From: Pandoraea commovens | GTDB taxonomy: Bacteria; Pseudomonadota; Gammaproteobacteria; Burkholderiales; Burkholderiaceae | Assembly (NCBI RefSeq): GCF_902459615.1 | Contig: NZ_CABPSA010000006.1 | Coordinates: 124,001-188,000, forward strand | Direction: 5' to 3' | DNA: 64,000 nt | Shown: in pieces, positions 26,714 through 35,900 of the stretch | Position numbering within the stretch: the first letter of the stretch is position 1 | Layout: each line of letters starts with the position of its first letter | Made by a program: the position numbers and the translations under genes | Notes under the pieces: model-generated | Database searches by the model: none | What the model saw: only the letters and a program-made list of their open reading frames with translations | Told to the model about the DNA's origin: nothing

Positions 26714-27592
26714 ATGCTGGATCTCGGCTTACTTAAGACACTCGTTGCGGTCGTCGACGAAGGCAGCTTCACGCGTGCGGCGGAGCGGGTGCATCGCACG
26801 CAGTCGACGGTGAGTCAGCAGATCCGGCGTCTGGAAGACGAGCTTGGGCGGCAATTGCTCATGCGTGACCGCTCCGGGGTGAACGTCACGCCCACGCTTC
26901 ATGGCGAACTTCTCGCGCAGTACGCACGCAAGTTGCTCGCGCTGTCGATGGAAGCCGTCGACGCGATGGAAAACGACAGCCGTGTCTCGACGGTACGCGT
27001 GGGACTGCCCGAGGACATCGACGCACGCCGCATGGCGGATATGCTCTCGCGCTTCGTGCAGGCGCACGGCGATATCCGTCTGGAGATCGTGGCGGGCATG
27101 AGTGCCGACTTGCGGGAACGGTTGAGTGCGGGCGATTTGGAACTGGCGCTCGTCAAACGCGAACCGGGGCAGGGCGATTGTCTGATGGCGTGGCCCGAGA
27201 CGCTGGTGTGGGCGATGGCGGCGCGCTCGGCGGCGCGAGCGGCCGACTGCCTGGCCCACGCACCCGTGCCGCTGGCGCTGTTCCCGCAGGGGTGCATTTA
27301 CCGTCAGCGCGCGATTCGCAGCCTCGACGCAGCGCAACGTCCGTGGCGCATGGCGTTCGGTAGCCACAGCCTGACGGGTATTCAGGCGGCGGTGTCGTCA
27401 GGGCTTGGCGTGTCGGTCCTGCCGGAGACGGTGCTGTTACCCGATCACGCCGTCTGTGACACCTTGCCGCCACCGCCACCTTCGGAGATTGCGTTGATGG
27501 ATGGCGGTGGCCCGGCGTCGGCATCGCGTCGTGCGCTGGCCGACTTTCTCGCGGCGACGGTCGGCGAGACGCTGGGTGTCGCGACGGCGTAG
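26714..27592 (+). CDS. LysR-family regulator
   Basis: Regulator of 292 residues with the HTH LLKTLVAVVDEGSFTRAAER and HRTQSTVSQQIRRLEDELG, and a C-terminal effector domain. The ending is rich in Pro and Ala. It is divergent from the HAD/aldolase pair and ends 11 bases before the convergent DHA2 exporter gene. The likely target is the divergent operon. Confidence 0.9.
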   Translation: MLDLGLLKTLVAVVDEGSFTRAAERVHRTQSTVSQQIRRLEDELGRQLLMRDRSGVNVTPTLHGELLAQYARKLLALSMEAVDAMENDSRVSTVRVGLPEDIDARRMADMLSRFVQAHGDIRLEIVAGMSADLRERLSAGDLELALVKREPGQGDCLMAWPETLVWAMAARSAARAADCLAHAPVPLALFPQGCIYRQRAIRSLDAAQRPWRMAFGSHSLTGIQAAVSSGLGVSVLPETVLLPDHAVCDTLPPPPPSEIALMDGGGPASASRRALADFLAATVGETLGVATA

Positions 27593-27603
27593 TACGCCGG
27601 GAC

Positions 27604-29211
27604 TTACGACGCGCGGGACGCCGGTGCAACGCTGGCTTCCTCGACCTCCGCACGGCCCATGCTCAGATGCACCGCCAACGCGCACAGCACGGCGAATACC
27701 CCGGCGGCGAGGAACGCGCCGCTAAAGCCGCTGGCGTACGCGCTGCGACCTGCGTCCAGCAGCGCATGGCCGAGCGAGTCGGGATAGAGATGCAACGCCT
27801 GCGAGAAGTCTCCGGCGGAGATCGCATCCGCGAAGTCGAGCCGTGTGGCCAGATCGCTTTGCGCGCTGCCGACCACCGCAGGGACGTGGGCTGCGACGCT
27901 GCGATGCACCCCGGCACTCAGCACTGCACCGAGCGCCGTATAGCCGAGCAAAATGCCGGAGAAGCGGAACGTCGTGCTGATGCCCGACGCCATCCCCGCA
28001 CGATCCCGGGCAATCGTCCCCATGATGGCCTTCTGTGTCTCGCCATTGAGCAACCCGCCGCCGCTGCCGAGCACGAACATTGCAACGGTCAGCGACAGCG
28101 CCGAATGGGCGAGTCCCTGCGTCGACACGAACGCCATGGCGGCGTTGCCCAGTCCCGTCAGGGCGAGTCCCAGCACGAGAATCCGGTGCGACGGCAGATG
28201 CGCCGATAACCGCTTTCCGATCTGCGGAAGCAACAGCATCGCAATCGCGAACGGCAGCATGGCGATGCCTGCACCGAGGACCGATTCCCCCCGCGCGTTC
28301 TGGAGGAACTGCGGCAGCAGCGAGGCCATTACCTGCGCACAGGCGGCGTAGGAGAACATGGCGAGCGTCGCGCCTGCGAACGGCCATGAGCGGAACAGCG
28401 ACAGATCGAGCATCGGCTGCGCCCGCGAACGCTCCACGCCCGCGAAGATCGCGAAGAGGACGGCACCGGCGGCGAAGCGCGTCAGAATGCCTGGGCTGGT
28501 CCATCCGGCGGCAGGCGCTGCGATCAATGCCCACGTCACGCAGAACATGGCGCTCGCGAACAGCGCGATGCCGGGGATGTCGACACCGTGCTGGCCCTGC
28601 GCTTTCGACTCGGGAACGATACGTACCACGGCGAGTGCAAGCGCAGCGCAGATAGGCACATTGACGTGGAACGCCCAGCGCCAGCCGAGCGTGTCGCCGA
28701 TCACGCCGCCGATGAGCGGTGAGAGCACCATCGTCAGGCCCATCACCATGCCCCACAGTCCCCAAGCTCGGGCGCGCGCTTCTTTTTCGTGGAAGCCGTG
28801 GCCGATGATGGCGAGCGCGGGAGCCAGCAAAAACGCGGCGCCGACACCCTGCGCCGCCCGCGCGATGTAGAGCCACTGTGCCGTGGGCGACAGACCGCAC
28901 GCGAGCGATGCCGCTGCGAAGCCGGTGATGCCGCAGAGGAATACGCGACGACGCCCGAATCGGTCGGCGATGGACCCGGCAGGCAGCAACAGCGCCGCGA
29001 AGCACAGCACGTAAGCCCCGATCACCCACTGCACTTGGGCGAAGCTCGCATGCAATTGCGCCGAAATGGTCGGCAGCACTACACCGACGACGTTGGTGTC
29101 GAGCACCGTCATCGCGCAGCCCGTGGATGCGGTGAGCAGTAGCGCGAGGCTACCCGTCGATGACGAGGCGGCGCTCGTGTTCGATGCGTTATTGGGGTTT
29201 TGCGTTGCCAT
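27604..29211 (-). CDS. MFS exporter, DHA2 (EmrB/QacA) family
   Basis: Inner-membrane drug:H+ antiporter of 535 residues with about fourteen predicted helices. It shows motif D1 (TVLDTNVVGVVLPTI) in helix 1 and motif A as PAGSIADRFGRRRVFL. Motif C-like glycines fall in LSPLIGGVIGDTLGWRW. The DHA2 family exports hydrophobic toxic compounds, usually with a periplasmic adaptor that is absent here. Its start overlaps the upstream HbpS-like gene by 23 bases, indicating coupled translation. Confidence 0.9.
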   Translation of the reverse strand: MATQNPNNASNTSAASSSTGSLALLLTASTGCAMTVLDTNVVGVVLPTISAQLHASFAQVQWVIGAYVLCFAALLLPAGSIADRFGRRRVFLCGITGFAAASLACGLSPTAQWLYIARAAQGVGAAFLLAPALAIIGHGFHEKEARARAWGLWGMVMGLTMVLSPLIGGVIGDTLGWRWAFHVNVPICAALALAVVRIVPESKAQGQHGVDIPGIALFASAMFCVTWALIAAPAAGWTSPGILTRFAAGAVLFAIFAGVERSRAQPMLDLSLFRSWPFAGATLAMFSYAACAQVMASLLPQFLQNARGESVLGAGIAMLPFAIAMLLLPQIGKRLSAHLPSHRILVLGLALTGLGNAAMAFVSTQGLAHSALSLTVAMFVLGSGGGLLNGETQKAIMGTIARDRAGMASGISTTFRFSGILLGYTALGAVLSAGVHRSVAAHVPAVVGSAQSDLATRLDFADAISAGDFSQALHLYPDSLGHALLDAGRSAYASGFSGAFLAAGVFAVLCALAVHLSMGRAEVEEASVAPASRAS

Positions 29212-29746
29212 GTTGGATGTCCGCTTGGATCAGGCCGTCGAGCCCGGCCTTGGCGATTTCCTCGTCATGTTGCGGGGTATCGGCCGACACGCCGATGGCA
29301 CCGACCACCGTGCCGTTCACGATGAGCGGCAGGCCACCGCGCATGAGGACGTAGCCCTGCGCAGTGCCGACAGCACGACGTCCGCCGTTCACCGCGTCTT
29401 CCAGCACGCCGCTTGGGCGACGGAACAGCGCAGCAGTACGCGCCTTGCCCGGCGCGAGGTCCACGCCAGCGGGGACGGCAGCGTTGTCCATACGGACCAG
29501 CGCGATGGGCAGACCGGCGGCGTCGACGACCGAGATCACGCACGGCCAGCCTTCCGAGGCGGCTTTCGTCTGTGCGGCGCGAATGACGTTTTGCGCTGCG
29601 TCCAGCGTGAGGATGGGGCGCGTGGGCAACTCGGCGGCATGCGACAGCAGCGGCGTCGCGCCAGCGCATAGGGCGACCGTCATGGTGCAGAGCTGGGCGA
29701 CGCGTCGAGGGGAACGGCGCAGGGCATCGAAAACGCGGTTATTCAT
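29189..29746 (-). CDS. Secreted GlcG/HbpS-family protein
   Basis: A 185-residue protein. The start at 29746 (GGGAG 9 bases upstream) gives a signal peptide, MTVALCAGATPLLSHA, before the mature chain. The rest is a GlcG/HbpS domain: LDAAQNVIRAAQTKAASEGW, VVDAAGLPIALVRMDNA, GGLPLIVNGTVVGAIGVSAD. HbpS of Streptomyces binds haem extracellularly, while GlcG-like proteins accompany glycolate or other catabolic genes; the ligand here is unknown. It is the first gene of a two-gene unit with a DHA2 exporter, and is divergent from a LysR gene. Confidence 0.88.
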   Translation of the reverse strand: MNNRVFDALRRSPRRVAQLCTMTVALCAGATPLLSHAAELPTRPILTLDAAQNVIRAAQTKAASEGWPCVISVVDAAGLPIALVRMDNAAVPAGVDLAPGKARTAALFRRPSGVLEDAVNGGRRAVGTAQGYVLMRGGLPLIVNGTVVGAIGVSADTPQHDEEIAKAGLDGLIQADIQHGNAKPQ

Positions 29747-29883
29747 CGTCAAAAACTCCCGTACTGAGTGAAGGGCCGCTGCCGGAAATTCCGTCGAAAT
29801 TTCACGTCGGATGACAGCGATTCGAGTGGGAGTATTCGACCACGCAGGGGGCTGACGAGTCATTGCCGGGCGTCGGCGAAGTT

Positions 29884-29900
29884 ATTAGGTAAAACCTAAT
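29884..29900. promoter_or_regulatory. 17-bp dyad between HbpS-like gene and LysR
   Basis: Perfect inverted repeat ATTAGGT-AAA-ACCTAAT midway between the divergent starts. It has the size and position of a LysR operator; binding by the adjacent regulator is inferred. Confidence 0.65.
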
Positions 29901-29972
29901 GAAATCGACAATGACGCCCGCTTTGCCGCGCGGTAGCATGGCTGGGCACGCATAACAAACCGAGAGGACTTC

Positions 29973-30881
29973 GTGGAACTTCGGCACTTTCGCTACTTTG
30001 TGACGTTGGCGCAGACGCTGCACTTCGGACGTGCCGCGCAAGCGCTGGATATCGCGGCCCCCACGCTCACGGTGCAGATTCAGGACGTCGAACGCATGCT
30101 GGGTGTGCAGCTATTCGCGCGCAGTCGTCGCGATGTGCGTCTGACACCCGCCGGGGAGATGTTCCTGCTCGAAGCGAAGCAGGTGCTTGCGCAAGCCGAA
30201 CGCGCCGTGCTGGCGGGGCAGCGGGCCGGACGTGGCGAGACGGGGCGGGTCGAAATCAGCTACGTCGGCTCGGCGGTGTACTCGGGCGTTCTGCAATCGC
30301 AACTGGCGGCGTTTCGTCAGGCGTGGCCGGGCGTGATCGTCACCGCACGCGAGGTGTCGCAACACGAGTCGCCCGCTATGCTCGTGGACAATCGCATCGA
30401 TATCGCACTGGTGCGGATGCCGATCAATCTTCACAACCGGCATCGCGCGCACGTGTTATTTCGTGACAGTTTCTGTGTGGCGTTGCCAGCGGTAAATCCG
30501 TTGGCGAAGCAGTCGGGCGCAATCGATGCCGAGTCGCTCGACGGCGAGCGCTTCATCAATCCGGAGCAGACGCTGGGAACGTTCGAGGTGGCGCGTCGCG
30601 GGGGCTTCACGCCGGTAATCGGTTCTGCGCCGGGCTCGCTGATTGCTGTTCTGACGGCGGTGGCGCTGGGTGAGGGCGTGGCTATCGTGCCGGATGTCCT
30701 TGTGGGTGCGACGGCGATTCCCGGGGTCGTCTTCAAGCCGCTGGCAGGGCCGCCGATCCACTCGGAAATCTCGGCCGTGTTTCGCAGCTTCGAACCCTCG
30801 CTGGCCGTGTCGAAGCTGATCGCGCAGCTGACACGGACGGCTGCGGTGACCTCGTACGCGCTGTTCGATACGGCGAACTGA
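29973..30881 (+). CDS. LysR-family regulator
   Basis: Regulator of 302 residues starting at GTG 29973 with GAGAGGA upstream. The HTH reads MELRHFRYFVTLAQTLHFGR and IAAPTLTVQIQDVERMLG, a CatM/BenM-like opening, and the effector domain follows from about residue 90. It is divergent from the HbpS/DHA2 unit across a 17-bp dyad, and convergent with cdiB, which ends 17 bases away. Confidence 0.92.
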   Translation: MELRHFRYFVTLAQTLHFGRAAQALDIAAPTLTVQIQDVERMLGVQLFARSRRDVRLTPAGEMFLLEAKQVLAQAERAVLAGQRAGRGETGRVEISYVGSAVYSGVLQSQLAAFRQAWPGVIVTAREVSQHESPAMLVDNRIDIALVRMPINLHNRHRAHVLFRDSFCVALPAVNPLAKQSGAIDAESLDGERFINPEQTLGTFEVARRGGFTPVIGSAPGSLIAVLTAVALGEGVAIVPDVLVGATAIPGVVFKPLAGPPIHSEISAVFRSFEPSLAVSKLIAQLTRTAAVTSYALFDTAN

Positions 30882-30898
30882 GCCGTGCACACGCGGCG

Positions 30899-32692
30899 CT
30901 AGTACTGTGCCGTGAGCGAGAAGCCGACTGTCGTGCGAGCCGTTTGAAACGACGAGGGTTTAACGATCGGCCTTCCGGCGAAGAGTTCGCTGGCCACGAA
31001 GCCGAACGGCAGACGTGTGTTCGTCCGCACGCCGACGACCGCACCTGCCAATTGCGTTCCAGCGAGATACTGTGCATTCGGGCCACTTACGCGCCCGTAA
31101 TCTGCGCCCGCGAACAGCGAAACATCGAACGCGCCGCCGCGCTTCACCGTCCACTGCAATTCGTTGCGCCAGTAAAACCCCTTCTCGGCGGCGAGCGACG
31201 ATTCTCCGTCGAAACCTCGCACGGTGTAGCGGCTTCCGATAGACAGACTATCGATGTAATGCAGCGTGTCGCGGGTGAACTGGCCGCGAAACGTCGTCAC
31301 GTACCGAAGTGGCAATTGTCCGAGCGGCACCAGGAAACTTGCGTCGAGGACGGTCACGCCGAAGCGGTAGGTGGGGCCGCCGGGGAATGAATTGTCTGCG
31401 GCTGCGCCGAATCCCGGAATGCCTCGCCGATAAGTGAGGCTGCCGTCGAACTGTCCTGCGCCGATGTAGCGTCGATTCGAGAGCCCGAATTCGATGAACG
31501 TATGGTTGCGGTACTGCTGATCGATTTCGGTGTCTTCGATAAAGCTTCGCCCGAAGCGTTTGCTCAGTCTTACGTGCGCGCTGAACACGCTTTGTTGACT
31601 GCGATGAAGCACGCGCGAGAGTTTGACGTCCAGATTCTGCGACTCCCCACTCGTCGTGAAGGTCTCGTTAATCCCGGCAATCTGCTGGTTGTATCGGTTC
31701 GTGTAGGCGGAGAAGCTCGCCGTCCAATAGCCCCACGGTATCGAGTAAAAGGCGTTCCATCCACTTGATCCGAAACGTTTGTCGGCGAATGCCAGATCGC
31801 GCGTGGCGCCCACGTTCAGGATGTCGTTCAGTCCTAGCGGATTGTCGATGCCGAGCGTCACGTTGCCTATCAGTTTCCCGGTGGCGCGTGAGCCGCCGTT
31901 GTCGACGGACGTGACGACAGTCCAGCGCTTTGCACGGTCGACTTCGATCAGAACATCGCTCTCGCCCGGCACGTCGGTCGGCACGATCTGCATCGTCACG
32001 TCCTGACTCGCCAGACGCTTCATCTGCTCAAGCCCTTGTTCGAGATCGCGCAGTTCCAGCAACTTGCCTGCCCCCGTGGGAAATGCCGAGCGCCAGGTGC
32101 CGTATTGCGACGGGTCGGAGAAGCGAATCTCCCGAATCAGGCCGGGAACGAGCGAGAGCGTAAGCGTGCCGGACGAGAGGTCCTGCTCCGGAACAAGGAC
32201 GCGGGTCGTAACGTAGCCCTTCGCCAGAATGGCCTGCGTCAACCCCGTGGTGATGACGGACACGCCCCGGCTGCCGATGCAGCGACCGCGATAGTGATCG
32301 AGCCAGCGCTGTGCGAAAGCAAACGGATCGAGTTCAAGCGACGAGGCTCCTGCCGCCCGCGCAGCTTCGGAAAGTGTGCTTGGCACTTCCAGCACCAGTC
32401 GCTCGACGCGAAAACAGGGAATTTCCTCAGGGATCGCTGGAAATCCCTGCGCGTCGGGCAGTTCGGAACGTACCCCTGGGGAGTCGATGGCCGCCGCGCG
32501 TTCCTGCGCCTGCCGCTGTTGTTCCAGAAGCTGCTGCTGGCGGGCGTTGCCTGCTGCGGCGTCAATGACGGGCGTCGCAGCGGGCGGCGGCGTTTGCGCA
32601 GTGGCGAACGGCAGCAAGGGAGGGGACGACAGCGCCATTGCGCATAGCAGGCGACGGATCGTCGTGGGGGAACGACGCGGAGCGATTTTCAT
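30899..32692 (-). CDS. cdiB: Two-partner secretion outer-membrane transporter CdiB (ShlB/FhaC family)
   Basis: Omp85-superfamily transporter of 597 residues that exports a TpsA/CdiA partner through the outer membrane. A signal peptide ends near residue 32 (PFATAQ). A plug-helix segment rich in Gln/Arg follows (ARQQQLLEQQRQAQERAAA), then two POTRA domains at about 90-260 (CFRVERLVLEV; KGYVTTRVLVPEQDLSSGTL). The 16-strand barrel carries the hallmark loop-6 motif VRGF at 491-494 and ends in SLTAQY with a terminal aromatic. It is divergent from cdiA, whereas cdiB and cdiA are usually collinear. Confidence 0.95.
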   Translation of the reverse strand: MKIAPRRSPTTIRRLLCAMALSSPPLLPFATAQTPPPAATPVIDAAAGNARQQQLLEQQRQAQERAAAIDSPGVRSELPDAQGFPAIPEEIPCFRVERLVLEVPSTLSEAARAAGASSLELDPFAFAQRWLDHYRGRCIGSRGVSVITTGLTQAILAKGYVTTRVLVPEQDLSSGTLTLSLVPGLIREIRFSDPSQYGTWRSAFPTGAGKLLELRDLEQGLEQMKRLASQDVTMQIVPTDVPGESDVLIEVDRAKRWTVVTSVDNGGSRATGKLIGNVTLGIDNPLGLNDILNVGATRDLAFADKRFGSSGWNAFYSIPWGYWTASFSAYTNRYNQQIAGINETFTTSGESQNLDVKLSRVLHRSQQSVFSAHVRLSKRFGRSFIEDTEIDQQYRNHTFIEFGLSNRRYIGAGQFDGSLTYRRGIPGFGAAADNSFPGGPTYRFGVTVLDASFLVPLGQLPLRYVTTFRGQFTRDTLHYIDSLSIGSRYTVRGFDGESSLAAEKGFYWRNELQWTVKRGGAFDVSLFAGADYGRVSGPNAQYLAGTQLAGAVVGVRTNTRLPFGFVASELFAGRPIVKPSSFQTARTTVGFSLTAQY

Positions 32693-32924
32693 GATGAAGC
32701 GCGTAAGTTAGGCGTCGAAATCTAATCGACGCCCCTCGCGTTCGTTCCGGTTGTGAGAATTTTTTGGGATGCAACCCAATTTGTTCTGCTTTCTGAAGGA
32801 ACGTCCCCAGACCAAACAGATACTCCGATCTTCAGAAAATTCCCGCCAGCGAAAGTTGGTATCCAAGACGTAAGGCACGGGGTTAGGACCCGCTCGCAAT
32901 CGTCTTAAAAATCAAGAAGATCAG
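32693..32924. promoter_or_regulatory. Shared cdiB/cdiA promoter region with inverted repeats
   Basis: 232 bases between divergent starts. Two perfect dyads are visible: GGCGTCGA-N7-TCGACGCC at 32711-32733, and TTTCTGAAG with CTTCAGAAA at 32790-32798 and 32830-32838, arms 31 bases apart. A weaker TTGGG-N6-CCCAA lies at 32764-32779. They could be operators or leader hairpins. No regulator gene of this locus is identifiable. Confidence 0.5.
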
Positions 32925-35900
32925 ATGAACGCACACGTGAACGGGCAAGGCCGCAATGGGGTTCGGGGCAGTCGTGGGGAAGGTGGTTTGCAGCGCGCGA
33001 TGGTTCGCGCGCTGGTGCTGGCTCAGGTCATTGCGCCGGTGGCAGCGCGTGCACAGGTGGTGGCCGTGCCCGGGGCCAATGGGCCGGGTGTGGTTCAGAC
33101 CGCGAATGGTTTGCAGCAGGTGAACATCACGGCGCCCACGGCTGCCGGTGTGTCCAAGAATGTGTACTCACAGTTCGACGTGCCGCGTCAGGGCGTGATC
33201 CTGAACAACTCGTCGACCCTCGTGAACACGCAGCAGGCCGGGTACGTGAACGGCAACCCGAACCTCGCTCGCGATCAGGCGGCGCGCGTCATTCTGAATC
33301 AGGTCAACAGTCAGTCCCCGAGTCAATTGCGCGGGTATCTGGAAGTCGCTGGCAAAGCGGCGCAGGTGGTGGTGGCGAACAGCGCCGGGATACTGGTCGA
33401 CGGCGGCGGTTTTATCAACACGACGCGCGGTGTGCTCACCACGGGCACGCCCATCATGGGGTCGGACGGTAGCCTCACGGGATATCAGGTCAACGGCGGA
33501 CGGCTCGTGATTCAGGGCGACGGGCTGAACGCACAGAACGTCGATCAGGTCGATCTCATCTCCCGTGCGGTGCAGGTCAACGCCGCGCTGCACGCCAAAC
33601 AACTCAACGTAGTGACGGGGACGAATCGCGTCGATCACGAGCGGCTGTCCGTGCAAAAGACGGCCGCCGATGCGGATGCGCCGGATGTGGCGCTGGACGT
33701 GGGGCAACTTGGGGGCATGTATGCGCAGCGCATCTTCCTGCAAGGCACCGAGAACGGCGTGGGCGTTTCGAATCGCGGTGTGATCGCCGCACAGGCGGGC
33801 GATCTGACGCTCACGACCGAGGGCAAGCTCGTCAACACCGGGCAAACGCTCGCCAGCGGCGCCATGACGATGGCCGCGCGAGCGCTCGATAACACGGGCG
33901 GAACGTTGGTCGCTGAGCGCCTCGATGTGACGCTCGACGGCGCACTCGTCAATCGTCAGGGATCGATCTCTGCGGCGGCGTCGACGATCACCGCCGCTGC
34001 ACTGGATAACGATCACGGCCGTTTGCACGCCGATGCGTTGTCGCTGACGGTGTCGGGCGACGCATCCAATCGTTCAGGCGAAATCAAGCAGTTCGGTGCA
34101 TCGGATCAGACGATCAAGGTGGGTGGTGCGCTCGATAACACCGGCGGGACGATGGCGACGAACGCTGGATCGCTCGCACTCGACGTGGGGCAGATGACGA
34201 ACGATAGCGGGACGGTGAGTCATCTCGGCGATGGGCAGTTTGCGTTGACGTCGTCCGGCGTCATTTCGAACCGCAACGGACTGGTGGGGACGCTCGGTGT
34301 GCTTCGGACAACGGCGGCGTGGCTTAACAACACTGGCGGCGAACTCAGCGCGGCCGATTCGGTGCAGGTGTCGACGGCGGGGGGTCTCGTCAACCGCGAG
34401 GGGGGTGTCGTCTTCGGGGCTAAGGGTCTCACTGTGTCGGCGGGCGGTGACATCGACAATACGAGCGGTTCGATGCAATCGACCGGCGACGTGCGCGTGA
34501 GCGCCAGCGGTGCACTGACCAACTCGGGCGGGCGCGTCAGCGCGAACGGTGCGCACGACCGGCTGACGGTATCCGCGCAGACCATCGACAACGCGTCGGG
34601 CCAGATAGCCAACGCGGGGGATGGGGATACCGAAGTCGTCGCCACAACGACTATCGACAACACGGGTGGCACGCTGGGCGGCAACGGTCGGTTGAGTATC
34701 GATGCGGCATCCGTCGCCAACGTGGCGGGCGGCAAAGTGGTTGGCGGGGGCGATCTGGCGCTAGGCATTCGCGATGCGCTCGATAACACCGGCGGTCAGG
34801 TCTTCGGCGGCGCTTCGCTGACGATGACGCAGGGCGGTGCACGCGTGACGAATACGGATGGCGTCATGGAAAGCCGTGGCGACGTGGCCATGCAACTGGC
34901 GTCGCTCGATAACACGCGCGGTATCGTGCGCTCGAATCGGGACGTCAGTGTTGGCGGTGCGATGACCGGTGCCGGGCAGATGACCGCCGGTCGCGACCTG
35001 ACGGTTGCGGCGAGCGGCGATTACGTGAATGCGTCGATGAACCGGTTGCGCGCTGACGGAGCGCTGACGGTGACGTCTACGGGACGCTTCGTCAACGATG
35101 GCGCACTTGAAGCGCCGGGCACCCTCAACGTGCGCGCCGTGCAGATCGTCAACAATGCGGGCGGTCTGATCAATGCGGCAACGACGCAGTTGAGCGCCGA
35201 CGATCGGCTTTCGAACGAAGGCAATATCGGCGGCGATACGGTTCGTCTGAAGGCGAACACCTTCAACAATGTCTACGGTGTGCTGGGCAACGATGTTCAG
35301 GTCGATGCCGCCGATGTCGACAATGCCGGGCCGTCCGCCATCGTGGGCGCGACGCGTCGGCTGGCCGTGTATGCGTCCAACGCTGTAGTGAACCGCGACG
35401 GCGCGCTGCTGTACAGCATGGGCGATATCGAAATCGCGCGGGACGGCGTGCGTGACGCTACCGGGATGCTCGCCAATCAGTCGTCGCAACTGACGAACAG
35501 TTCGGCGAGCATTGTCGCCGATGGCCATCTGGATATCGCTGCGCGCGTGGTGGACAACAAGCGCACCAGCATCGTGACGCAAGCGGGTACGCCGCAGAGC
35601 GAGACGAAGACCTTCGGCTTGTGGACGGCCGGTCTGATCGGCGGTGACGAAACGCTGTGGCATGACAGCAAGACGTTCCCCGAGTGGAAATGGAACGCGG
35701 GGCACGCGCCCATCTCGTCGATGTTGCTCGAACGCCTGGCACTTCCTGTGACGGTCGAACTGCCGAAATCGGAGGTGACCAATCTCGACATGGCGGCGAA
35801 GACCTTCAGCCTGACGCGTCCCATCATCGAAACCTATTCGGATGCCACGACGCAAGGGCAGGGGCCATGCGACGATCACGGGAACTGCGCCGATGGCATC

